Assembly (NCBI RefSeq): GCF_024713945.1
Contig: NC_134677.1
Coordinates: 3,909,001-3,973,000 of the forward strand
Direction of reading: 5' to 3'
DNA: 64,000 nucleotides
DNA from: Dermatophagoides farinae
Lineage: Eukaryota; Arthropoda; Arachnida; Sarcoptiformes; Pyroglyphidae
Position 1 is the first letter of the stretch. Each line of letters starts with the position of its first letter. Positions 13,810-26,225 of this stretch are shown in pieces. The notes beneath the pieces were generated by a model that worked only from the letters and a program-made list of their open reading frames with translations, made no database searches and had not been told where the DNA came from. Made by a program: the position numbers and the translations under genes.

Positions 13810-16800
13810 AAACCATGTTACACAGGTGTGTTTGGTTGATTTTCGTGCATTTTGTGTTCAGAATAATTGTCTTTAAATGTTGTTGATGATGGTGATTCTT
13901 CATGTCATAACTACTGAACAAAATTCAAATAATTACGTAATTTTTTTTGCAAACAGCCTAATGTCCAATTATCTTTAAATTTTCTCTTTCCAATTTTGTT
14001 TAGATGTTTATACATTTGATTGTTATTATTCTTATCTGATGTTAAATCTTTTGTTTTCCTTTGTATAGTGTTGGTCACGATCGACAACAAACCATGTCAA
14101 CTACAACTTTGTGATACTGCCGGCCAAGTAAGTTTTACCTCTTTTTTGTTTATATATAAAGAATCTGCTCACTGATTCATTTAACTGTCGTCGGAAATTT
14201 TTCTTATATCTGGAAATGTAAAATTACTGTTTTTTCAGCTATGTGATCTCATAAACAGGAGTGCGGAATCATTTGTCAAAAAAACTAAACAAGTGGAAAT
14301 TTTTTTTTTGTTTTTGCTCAAAAGTAAAAGAATTTGCATTTTCGTTTGTGACCAATACGATAATATTATATAAACACGCAATCATTTTATTTTTTTTTCT
14401 CTTACTTTACATTTGAATAATGCATCGTTCATTTTTTTGAAAAATTAAACATCTGTACAAGTTGAAATTTTTACATAGCAAAGTTTGAGTGAGAGTGAGA
14501 AACCCTGGACCTTTGACCTCAACATTATTCAAGCACAACGAACTCGTCAAAAGTCAACCGCGCGTTCACACACACCACCATATAGCATAAGAACTGTGTG
14601 AAAAAAAAATATCTTTTTGAATATCATCAATAATATAGCGAAAGAAAAAACAAGTTTACCTTTTCTTCAATTGAAACCTGTTTTTTTTTCTAAATAATAG
14701 TTGCACTTTTACCTTTGGAACCTATGTCAATTCTTTTGAATGTTCAGGGGCCATTTTTTATTTTTCATCAAAAGTCATTTAATTAGCTTTATATTTTCAT
14801 CATGATTATATGATTGCTTTTTTTTACGGCCAAATAATGTTGAATTGATAGTGATGATGGCCGTCATTGTCGATTTCGAAAATACGATTCATTCTGAACA
14901 ATAACATCACTTTTTTTCCACCATAAACATGTATATATTTGCATTTATGTTTATGGTACTTTTCTTTAGACAGCCATTAAATGAAAATTGAAGTAAAGAT
15001 AAAAAAAATTAATTGAATTTGTCAGACCTGTATGCTTTGTTGTGTGTGTGTGTGTTTGTAAATGACTATTTTATTCACGAATTTTACCAGGTGAAACTTG
15101 CACTTTCGAATTTTTTGGTTTGTTTTTCTTTTGAAAAAATCTAGTTTCACACTAATAATTTGCATATAGACAAAGAAAATGAATGTTAAAAATGGTTTCA
15201 TAAAATTTATGACCTTATTTTCTTTTTTTTTCTTATTCATCTCTAAATGCTAATAAGAACCAATCAAAGGTTTTATTTTCAGTTCAACCAATATATGCTA
15301 ATATTTTGTCAATCCATATTGTTCCCTAATAACATTTGAACCAAATGGAAAGAAAAATTTAAATAATCATCATCAATGAAAATGTATGATGGTTAAATCG
15401 TACACTTTAATGTAGTTATATGACGACTAGAAAGAATTATAATCGGTCATCATCAATCGTTAGTTGTTCGGTTATAAACAGTCCAATGGGTATCCTTTTA
15501 TTTTGGATGCTATTATAATATTATCGTAAAAATACTTGGCCATTACTGTCAAGGTTAAACCTTAGCTCGATATAAAAATAGGCAATAAAATGTACGAAAT
15601 ATGGCCAAGTTTTGCCATTATTATTATTATTATTATGTGTAATTCTGATGAAAAAAGCTTATGGTTTTTTTTCAACAGTGGTTTTCAATAACTTTCAACC
15701 GTAAACCAGATTATGGCCCAATGGTTGAAAACCTCTCTAACACTATGCAACTACATTAGGAATTCATCCATACATTATGATGATGATCATGTCGTGCATA
15801 ACATTTTTTTTCTCTTGTTTGATTATATTCGACAAGTTTATCTATCATTTGTAGATGCATTTGTGGTTTTTATATTCCGTTCTCGATTTACAAAGTTCAA
15901 GTATTGAATACCATGATAATGATTATGTTTTGGTTTTAGATTGTTGAACTTTGATCGTATAACAAATAATTAGTTCATTATTGTTTAATCTAATTTTTTT
16001 TATTTCATGTTATGACTGTGATCAAGAATTAGTCGTAAACAAAGTTTCTGATGATTTGTTTTTATCTAAATTTTTTCTCATGTAAAATTATCATTTTAAA
16101 AAATAATCCATGATCATATCATTTTGACCATCAAACATATTTGGAAAAAGGTTTTATAATTATTCAACAAATGATTCGTTCTATTTTATATGGTCACAGC
16201 TGTATATCTAGATAAATTTTTTTTTCTTTTTCTTTTCTTGTAAGAATGATTGACATCCTGTTCATTGCCTGCTATTTCATTGTGGTCAAAGGTCAATAGG
16301 ACCTGTAAAAGTTGTTCATTCGTGTGTATTCATGTGTGTTTCATACTCTGTATCACATATTTTTATCTACACACACCGGCTTAAATGAACCTTGGTAAGA
16401 AAAACGGATATGATAAAGTTCATTTTAAATCCCTCATTCTTTAGTTTTCATTTTCAATGGTTTATTATTAGGATTTTTTTCCTAAAAAAACATTGTTCGA
16501 TGAGATAATAGATTTGCCGACAAGTTATATCAACGAAAAAAAAGCAGCCATTCGCAGCAAACATCGACAACCTAAAAATTTTTTTTCATCCATCTTTTTT
16601 TCCATTCTCATATGATCCAAGCTAGTGATTATCCTTATAGTTTTTCTGTGTATATGTGCGAAGAAAAAATCTTTTACAGGGGTGTTAAATCCTTTAGACA
16701 CACAACACACACAAGCAGAATAAATGATTTGATATGTGAAGCAAAAAGCAAAAAATAAAAAATAAATCGTGAGAACACACACAGGTCACATACAAAAAAA

Positions 16801-19800
16801 AATTTGCTGACGTTGATAATCGTTCGATAGACACCACCTCTTCTTTTTTTTCTTTACGTTTTTTTTCGAAAGTAATTATTATCAGATAACCATCAAACGC
16901 CTACATCATATCGAATGATTCATGGATCGGAGGATTCCCTTCCTTTTCTCTCCCCCTCTCCCGTCAAAAAATGGATTGATTTTTTTTCACAAAAAACTAG
17001 TTTCTGATTTCATTTGTCGTGATTAGTCTGTTTTCGTTGTTTTTCAATTATTTCATACAATGTTCGGATGTTATTACTGGATTTAATCTTTTTTGTTCTT
17101 GTTATTTTTGTTGCTTTATAGGATTTATCTCTTAAACAATGAAAAAAGATCATCCATAATAATATTGATGATGATGATGATGATGATGATAAAGCTATTA
17201 AGTATTTTTTGCATTATTCTCATATATTTGGAACAAAATCTATGAAAGAAAACATAAGGGTTTAACCTAGTTCCAGCATTTGATTGATTTGTCAATTCAA
17301 CAAATTGACATTAAAAATTCTTAATCTGTTCTCATTTAATGTTTTTCTAATTTTTAAAGTTCTGTTGTCCAAATTATTTGTCCATGGATAAATTTTCCTT
17401 ATTGACTCCTACTTAATTTTTTCTTTTTGCTTGTTTTTGAAAATATTGTTTTCTCTTCGCAATACATGAAATCATTGAAATATAATCATGTACAGAGATT
17501 ACCATTTTCCTATGATAATTATCAATCCCTTTGACATTCCTTCTTTTTTTACGCTTGTTCATTTGTCTGCCTAATTTGGATAAGCTTCCAAATTCATTTT
17601 TTTATATGAAAAAAATACTAATAGAATTGAATGATAACAATTCATGTGTAGGTGTTTGCTAAGATTTTCATTTTGATCTCATGTCAAATTAATAATTCTT
17701 ATCCGTATTATTTTCATGATTATGCAACAACATGTGATCACATGTTTGAGTGTAATAATTTTTTTTTGTTGTTTTAATGTTCATTTGTATATTAATAAAA
17801 ATTTTTCAAAATCTGTTTATTTTTTCCTATTCACAATGTTTATCAATTACCTTTATATAGATAGGATAACAGGTGTAATATAATATAAGTAACAGGTGGC
17901 ATCCAATGGCCATCTGGATTATTATTTTGATATTTTATTGAATTGATTAACATTGATCAGTTCAAATTTGTCAATCAAAAAAATGTTTTGTCTATCTATT
18001 TGTTAAATTAAAACAGTTTGTGTGATTTGGATTACCGAATCGGTTCACATTGTCAACATTAATTGATATATATATGATCATTCTATGGGAACAAAATACA
18101 ATTTTTTTACATCCAGTAATACATATAGATAGATAGTTCATCTGTGTTTATAACAGTAGTAGTAATAGCAGTATTAGGGATGAACTGCCTGCATAAATGA
18201 TCCTCTATCTAATTCTAGAGAAAAAAAATGGTGATGATAATTTAGGATAATTTCTATCGATGCCAACCGAAATAATATAATGATGGTTGTTGTTCTAGTT
18301 TTTTCTCTCTTTGATTGAATTTCCATGTTTTGTTTAAATTCATCCAATTAGCAGTCAAAAAAAGATTAAATCAAACCAAGTCACCGTTGTCATTAGGGAT
18401 TTCGAAATCGAAAAAAATATTTCTACTTCGGCCTTAAACTCAAAAATGTCAATGATTGAGATTTTTTTTTACATTTTCATTGTTGATTTTTGTTATCATT
18501 TGTATGTATACGTCAATCACTATGATCTTTATCAATTTGACCTTAAAATTTTGTATATTGTTTTTAATCCTTATTTTCAAAAAGAAATATTGAAACGGAA
18601 ATCCAATTGTTGCTGCTTGCCCGAAGGGTTTTTTCGACGACAAAACACGAACAGAACACTTTTTATGGGTTTTCAAATTTTCATTTTTCTTATCATCGAT
18701 GACCGTAATGTTGATGCTATCAATATCTTGTCAATGATGATATAATAATGGTAATATAAAAGGTATAATTAGATAGTAAAAACGAATTCATGCACGAAGG
18801 CTCATTATCATTATTTTATATATCATTCTTGACTGTCCGAATAACTCGAATAAAATTTGTAGGGCAAATTTCATTATCATCGTGATGATCGAAAAACACA
18901 ACTTGTTAAATCATACACACACACACACCGTTAAAAAACACCGGTCATTGAATAATCAAAGTCAAACATGATGAAGTCGATTCAATTGTAATTATGGACT
19001 ATTGGACTGAACATTTTAAAATATCATGTTTTGATTGTATTGATCGGAAGAATGACTTATTCGATCATCATTAACATGATGGTTGATGGTGGGAAAAGCG
19101 GGGGCAACCAAATGAGTATTATTAGTCATCTCATCATGTAATGATATTTGTTGAACGATGCATTATCATACGAGTTTATGTATAATGATCATCATCATCA
19201 TCATCATCGATGAATGATGGATGGAAAGAAAATCAATTGATTGATTTACTCCAATGACCGAATGATCGATCGATGGACCGACCGGTTTAATCCATCAACG
19301 AAACTGTTGAACATTGATGATGATGATGGACTTGAAGACTGAAAATTAGCCGATGGTAATACTTTTTGGGATGATTTTTGATGGTGGTGGCCATCATCAT
19401 TAATCGGTTGTATCGATTGGCTTTTTTTTCGCCAGTGAGTTTATAAATAAACACATTGGCAAAAAAAAACAGGCCATTTCAGGGATTTCATTTATTGTTA
19501 TGGATACATGAAATCGAGTTGGATCGCATTACATACACTTTGAGTTTTTTTTTGAAAACCAGAGAAAATTTATGGCCTCGAGATTGAATATCCATCATTA
19601 GCGAGATCTAGGTTAAGTGCGTGTATATTTGTATGATGATTCCTATATAATGATCATTTTGACACCTTGGCACGATTCTTTTTTTTTGTTTTTCTCTTTC
19701 ATTTACGAGCAAAATTGAATCAATTGTGTAATAAGACGAGATTTTGTTTGTTCAATTAATAAAATTATTATTTTTTTTCATCTTTTTTCGATATAGGATG

Positions 19801-22149
19801 AATTTGACTCAATTCGGCCATTATGTTATAATCACACTGATGTATTTTTGGTTTCATTTTCGGTCGTATCACCACGTTCATTTCGTAATATTCGTCAGAA
19901 ATGGCTACCCGAAATTCGTCGTACTTTTATGGGTAATCATTCTAAATCCAATCAAATGCAACAACAACGTTCTATGCCACCATTCATATTGATTGGCACG
20001 CAATGCGATCTTCGACATGATGTCAAAGTATTGATTGAATTGGATTCTAATGGTGAGGAACCGATCTCGTCGGATTATGCCAGAAATATGGCGAAAAAAT
20101 TGGGAGCCATCTGTTATATTGAATGTTCGGCATTGACGCAGAAAAATTTAAAGGTTTGTTGAGATGTTTTTTATTTTCATTTTTAATTATTGTCATTCTC
20201 TTTATTTGCAGGAAGTATTTGATTCTGCCATTCTAGCTGGTTTGGAATATCAAAAGAATCAACATCATAAACATCCATATCATCATCATCATCATCATCG
20301 TACTGAATCAATTAAGCATCAGAAAATTAAATTAAATGATTCTCCAAAATCGCCATTTTTATCCAGACGAATGCCTAATGAATTTTACTGTTCACATACA
20401 AATGAAAATAATGTCTATGAAAAAAATTCAATCTATCAGGATTATGGACATCGACATTTCCTTCCATGTACACCACCTAAATTGGCTCAAATATCCGATG
20501 CAAAATTAGTTAGTTGGCGTAAATCATTGACGAAATTATCTGCACAAGAAGCATTAAAATCTGAAGCTGCCGAAGCTAACCGCGAAGTTCATTCTCATTA
20601 TGATGATGATGATGATGAACATTCTTATTATGAATACCATCCTTACTATCATGCAGCTGATTCGTCGAATCTATTACCTTCAAATGTAACTACAGCCAAA
20701 CTATCCACGTTCTCACCACTGCCATCACCGATAACTTCACCAAAATATCCAAAATCTACTTCCAACAATGCCAAAAACAGTAATATTGATAAAAAGTACC
20801 AATCATCATCAACGTCAACATCTAGCTCAAAGATGAATGCAACAAAATCAAAAAAAACCAATAGTTCAAAATCAGCCAAATCATCATCATTATCAAAAAA
20901 TATTAATACAAATAATTTATCACAAACAAAATTTCAAAGTAATATTGATCAAGGTGATCAAACCTTTCAAAATGGTTTCGAATCTTCAAAAATCACTGCC
21001 TCTCATTGTCATAATCCATGTCAACATAGTCTGATGCCAAATTCTCCACAAAAGAATCGGACAATAATCGAGGATGATAAAAGGGTGCAGATTAAAAATG
21101 ATTCTAGTCTAATCATAACACATAAAAAACGATCGAACAATAAATCTAATTATTCCTCATCATCTGGTTATCAACCATCGCCACCATTATCAACGTTGAT
21201 GTCACCACCTTCAACTCCATTGATATATCATCCGGATTCCTGTTACAAATTTTCATCACCTCAAAATTCTTTGAACAATCCTTATGCTATGACGACATAT
21301 GTAACACCATATGGTACAACAGTAACTGTTGTTCCTGCTGCTGTAGTCAAATCCCAATCACCGACACCAATTTACCAAACAAATCATCATTCAAAACAAC
21401 TGCAGCAGCATAAGCAACAGGATTCCGCTCCATCCACTCCTATTGTACACAATCGTTCAATATTCCATCAATTACATCCTAATTTCTGTAAATCGGAAAT
21501 AAAACAATCGAAACAGCAGCGACCTTCACATTCATCAAAAACCAATTTGGCAACCACACTTCGATCATCATCATTCTTTTTTTTACCATCTAACACTATG
21601 AGGATGATGAAAAAACAGCGAGAAACAAATGATAAATCCAAAAAGAAAAAAGATCAAAAGAAAAAATTATCAAAATCTAATTTAACCGCTTCATCCGTTT
21701 CTATGGCTTCGTCTTGTTCATCGTCTTCTTCATCATCATCAATTCATTCATCGAACGAGCTATTTCGAACAAATAATCAATCAAATACAAACAAATCAAT
21801 GTTGGACCTATTTCATCAAATTATGTCTACTAGTGTAACAGAGTTACGTAACAGGAAAAGTTCCATGTTTCGAAGGTTAGCATCATCATTGTCTTCATCT
21901 TCGGGATCAAGTCATCATTCACAATCAAGTCCCCATCCACATAATAATACCTCATCATTGTCAGGGTGTTCATCTAAACAAGAGAAACAAAAATTAAAAC
22001 TGAAGAGTGAAAAGCTCAAAGATTTCTACTATTATGATTCCTATGATTATGAAGAGATTGATCTGGATCGCCGGGGAAAATGCTGCGGTATGCGTATCGG
22101 CAATGGTAACGGCAGTCTTTGGTCTTGTTGCTTTCCAAGGAGTTTCTAA
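3315..22149 (+). CDS. RhoU/RhoV-like Rho GTPase with giant C-terminal tail
   Basis: Four coding exons: 3315-3564, 14069-14127, 19797-20153 and 20212-22149. All have GT..AG borders and consistent phase, giving 867 aa. Residues ~46-235 form a Rho G domain: the P-loop (GDDAIGKTS, 52-60), switch I (EYVPTAFD), switch II (DTAGQDEFD, with the residue equivalent to Rac Gln61 at 103), the TQCDLR base motif and the SAL motif. The run [10 protein letters not shown] fits the RhoU/RhoV (Wrch/Chp) branch best. The N-terminus is His-rich. The last exon adds ~640 residues rich in Ser, Lys, Asn and His, then ends in a Cys-Cys-Phe motif like the palmitoylated tails of RhoU/V, which suggests membrane anchoring (inference). 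The residue equivalent to Gly12 is Asp54. ATG codons at 3315 and 3324 are both possible starts. Confidence 0.88.
3940..3978. repeat. GAT trinucleotide microsatellite
   Basis: Nearly uninterrupted GAT units inside intron 1 of the Rho-like gene. Similar runs recur across the window, for example at 17166-17190. Confidence 0.85.
13783..13809. repeat. CT dinucleotide microsatellite
   Basis: Thirteen CT units following a T run, about 260 bp before exon 2 of the Rho-like gene. Confidence 0.9.
14128..19796 (+). other. Intron 2 of the Rho-like gene (5.7 kb)
   Basis: Starts with GTAAGT and ends with ATATAG before the DEFDS switch II codons. It holds AT-rich sequence with GAT and CA microsatellites. 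No coding or RNA gene is supported. Confidence 0.7.
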
Positions 22150-23709
22150 ATTCAAATTTTGAACAACCTTGCCAAGCATTTATTTACAAAAAAAAAATAC
22201 ATTCAAATTTCCTGAAATCATTTTCATAATTATTTATAAAATTGAATCATGCATCATATATTCAACATTGCCAATCATGTGTTTACAAGGAAATTCTTAA
22301 AGATTCTTGTATTCCTGAAATTGTTTTTAAAAATTAAATAAATCCCTTATTATAATTTTACTTTTACTTGCTGTAAATAATAATCTTCATTTAGTTGAAT
22401 GTTAACAACTTCTATTCATGTAATTAATAAGTGAAGATGAAAATACTCTAATTGATCAGTCATCATACATTTGCTATTAAAGATTACAACTTTTCCATTT
22501 CCAAAATCGACAATTTTTTCTTGATTTATGACGAATTCATGGAATGTTGATAGAATCAAAATTATCTGCAAGGTCGCATTCAAGTTTTGTTCATACGTTA
22601 GTGATTAAAGACAACAGATGTAGTAACAGAATTTGATGTAGATGAATATTTAGCAAACATCCAGTCAGTTTCTGTAAAGTTATCAAATTCTATTTCATAT
22701 TGTTAATTGAAACAATACAGCTACCGAAAATTTATTTGAAAATCGGGATATAGTTTTTGGTATCATATTGTCAGGAAAAAGAATGTTAATACAAAATTGA
22801 AAATATTTTTCGTTTGCCTGATGACCAAATAATCGATATCATTCGTTTTTGTACAAATTTCTATGACACATTCAAAGCATTTATAGCTCCAATAAAAGCA
22901 CAGCTGTATTATCTTCATGGTCATATTTCAGATGATTTAATTTTAGCATCTTATTATTGAGCGAATGGTTAGAATTTAGGTAAAGAAACGGAAATAAAAC
23001 ATTTATAAAGATCTAAAACATGATAATATGCCTTCTGTAAGAATTTTTAACATTTATAATGGAATTGATAATGCACGTCATTTTGAATATCGATATTTCA
23101 TTTTAGCTTGAAAAGTTTCTTGTTTTACGTCGTTGTCGAATATGATTGAAACAAGTTTCATGATAACATCTTTTTAAGCGGATTATTGGCTTGTTGTTTT
23201 TTAAATACGTTGTATTAATTCAATGGACGTAAAAAATAGACAACAAAAGCACAAACATGGTTTGATCAGAAAAATTCTTGATTAGGTACTATATCTCGCC
23301 CACCATCAACATATGTCCCGGATACAGAGAACATTACCCAAAAAATTGTTGACGTTAAAATAACCAAAAAAAAAAAATCCGAAAAATTTCACATTCTCCA
23401 GAATTTCTATAGAGGTCGGAAAAAGTTTTCAATTTCCAAATTTTTCTTTTAAGTTGTTCGTATGCCAAAAAAACATGTAACGCAATAATAATGAGCTTAA
23501 GTTTTTTTTTTATAGAAAAACTGATAACAAGATATATCAGCAGACAATATAGATCGATTGACTTGTTGTAATCGCCATAATTTTTCCTTCTTTCCCGGTA
23601 TTCCGTAATGTAGTTTTTATTGTTAAAAATCTCATTCAAGTGAGAATGATTTTCCTATTTTATTAAAGTCAATATTAATTGAATTGATATAATGAGTTTA
23701 GTCACTGAC
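22150..23709. other. Spacer with a possible decayed coding relic
   Basis: Lies between the convergent Rho-like and GPCR genes. A polyadenylation-type AATAAA occurs near 22340. Around 22830-22945 a plus-strand frame reads about 45 residues of ordinary composition (LPDDQIIDIIRFCTNFYDTF and on) before a stop, and neighbouring frames give further broken stretches up to about 23340. This looks like an old pseudogene, family unknown. Confidence 0.35.
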
Positions 23710-26225
23710 TTACGGCATATTGTTGATATTGCCATTTGGGCTATAACGTGAACTTGTACCTGGATCAGGTATCGAAGTATGACCAACATTTTCTTTTGGT
23801 TTTTGACAGCAAACAACTAGCCGTAGTAGACGCATAAAACCTTTTTGAAATCGAGCACTCATAGTAAGGTAAATTACGGGATTAATTGATGAATGAAGAA
23901 AACCGAATAGGTTTATGCTTAACATTGTGAAATAATAATCATGTTTATCGAAATAATTTTCTTTTTGGTATTGAGTGATTACACTGATTAGAAAATATGG
24001 TGTCCAAGCAATGGTAAACGAAACGACAACTACTAGAATCATTTTGCCAACCTAAAAATGGATAAGATTAAGTGGATATTCATTTAAAATATTTAAATAT
24101 TTTAATTTCCTGATAACATACTTTTCTACGATTAACTTCTTGTCTTAATAGACTACCTTGTCGATGCAATATTGATGTACGTAACAAGGCACGAGCAATA
24201 CAAAAACAGGTGAATGCAATCAATGCCAACGGAATAAGATATAGACAAATAAACAATATGGTAAAATATACCATTCGAAATTCATCATCAAATGTGGGCA
24301 TGCACGTCAATCTTGCAATGGTTCCATATTCACTTTTCAATACATTGATCACAGCCATCGAACCGTGTAGTAGATTGGGCAATGAAGCAAAGGAAGACAA
24401 TAACCATACGGCTAATAATATACGATATGTACGACGTTTGCCTTGTTGCATGCGGCTTTTCAATGGATGTACAATAGCAAAATATCTAATAAAAAGTGAG
24501 ACATGATAGAAACAAAAAAAAAACTCATCAATCAAAGATTACTCTAAATATAAAAAAAAAGTTCTAAAGAATTTTAAAAATCATAACGTTGAATTAAAGA
24601 ATAAAACATTATTGATCAATATATGGAAAATGGAATAAAATCATAAATCAACCAATGTCAATTTACTTTTAACATTTTCATTTATACTAATAAAGTAAAA
24701 AAAAAATTGGTATGATTTAAAAAAAATCAGATCAAATTTCAATCAAGAAAGTGAAATCTATTTTCTTATTTTGCTTCGATTTGATTACAAAATTTCTTTA
24801 TATATGAAAAATTCAGGTTTTAAAACGATTTTCATTATTAAAAAAAAAATCGTGCCTAGATCACTAAATGGGTGGTATTATGTGAACAAACATTGAAAAC
24901 ATTGAAACCAGATAGAATTAACAATCGGAAAATGTTCATGAGAGTTGGATTTTTTCTTTACAACTCAATTTTCATTGATATTCATGTGTAACAAAATTGA
25001 TAATGTTCAACATTCAACCTTATTATTATTAATTTCAAAGAGACTATTTGTGGGTACAATTTCATTGCCACTATAAATAATAAATAAATGATATAATAAA
25101 TCAGTCATTGACACATCATAAAAATATTTGCTTCCATTTTGCTGTATGAAAGCAGTAAAAATCTTGATGCAATAGTCGTAAAATGGCCGAAAAAAAACTT
25201 TAATAATAGTGGAATTTTTAATCAATCATCACCATTTTTGATATATTTCTGCTAAACAAAAAAAAATCTTACTCAATATAAAAATACGAAATCTAATCTT
25301 TGATACAATAAACGAAAAAAAACTGTGTTCACGTTGATTAGTTTTCTTTTTTTTTCTCATTTGACAATGAATGTTGTAATCACTCGAACTAAATAAAAAT
25401 GAGAATGAAAGTAAAAAAAAACTGAGAAATTCTCTTATAATAATAATCATCTTAATAATAAATATAATATGGGTCAGATTTATGATCACAATCTACTGAC
25501 GATCCAAGAATTCTTCGCAATTCGTTTTGCTTTATATACATCTGCATAGGTTTTTCATGTTATTAATTTATAAATAGTTTTTTTCGAAAAACAGATTCCA
25601 TTAGAGATTTATTTTAATTTGTATTTCCTTGTGTTTATCAAAAAAAACTAATTAGATTGATATTATAAATAAAAATAATGTAATTTCAATTGATCACATT
25701 AGAAACAAGGTTTTTTTTTTATAAAAAAAATTACCTTTCGAAACAAGTTGCTACCAGTGTAAGCAGGCTAGCAAATACCATAACTGATTGTAAAAATGAC
25801 ATAACCGTACACCATGTATTATTCAATGCCAACCATTCAGCCGGTGCAAGTAATTCAAGCATTTTGGTAGGTAGAACAAATACACTGATCAGGATGTCAC
25901 AACAGGCTAGATTGACAATATAATAATTGACAATTGTACGCATTTTACGATTTGAAATGACAATATATATGATTAATAGATTGCCCAATGCTGCACTAAT
26001 CATGATTAAAGCATAAAAAAATATGAAGATGAATCGAATAGCGGAAATTTGTGTTAGGTCGGGATATGGATCATATAGTTGCTGTTCATTGTATGGTTGC
26101 TGCTGTTGTTGCTGTTGTTGTTGTAATTGCGAAGTGGCCATTATTATCATGGCTGTGATTGCAGTTGAATCTGTAGTAGTAATGGTCGCCGTTACTGCCG
26201 ATGAAGATGATGTTTTCATTTTCAA
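23710..26225 (-). CDS. Class A neuropeptide-type GPCR
   Basis: Three minus-strand exons: 26225-25735, 24485-24122 and 24051-23710, phase-consistent, 398 aa. Exon 1 has a Ser/Thr- and Gln-rich N-terminus, TM1 (with ALGN), TM2 (NLACCD) and TM3. The ERY motif spans the exon 1/2 junction and is followed by FAIVHPL. Exon 2 carries TM4 and TM5. Exon 3 has TM6 (FTIAWTPYF) and TM7 (NPVIY), then a Cys-Cys pair that is a likely palmitoylation site. The extracellular Cys pair is present (NNTWC and RLTC). The family is rhodopsin-like, peptide-receptor type; I cannot name the ligand. The terminal TAA sits within CCGTAAGT, which also reads as a perfect splice donor, so another 3' exon is possible. Confidence 0.85.

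Larger units (their letters stand above)
3565..14068 (+). other. Intron 1 of the Rho-like gene (10.5 kb)
   Basis: Bounded by the donor GTAAGT at 3565 and the acceptor TATAG ending at 14068. It contains microsatellites (GAT at 3940-3978, GATA at 4842-4862, a 22-base T run at 8157-8178, CT at 13783-13809) and short low-complexity open frames only. I found no nested gene on either strand. The length stands out against the 50-60-nt introns elsewhere in the window, so regulatory elements are possible but not visible. Confidence 0.7.

Noticed and set aside
20164-20211. Upstream start for the last Rho exon as a separate gene
   Set aside because: These bases are the intron between the NLK and EVFDS codons of the G domain; both splice sites are canonical.
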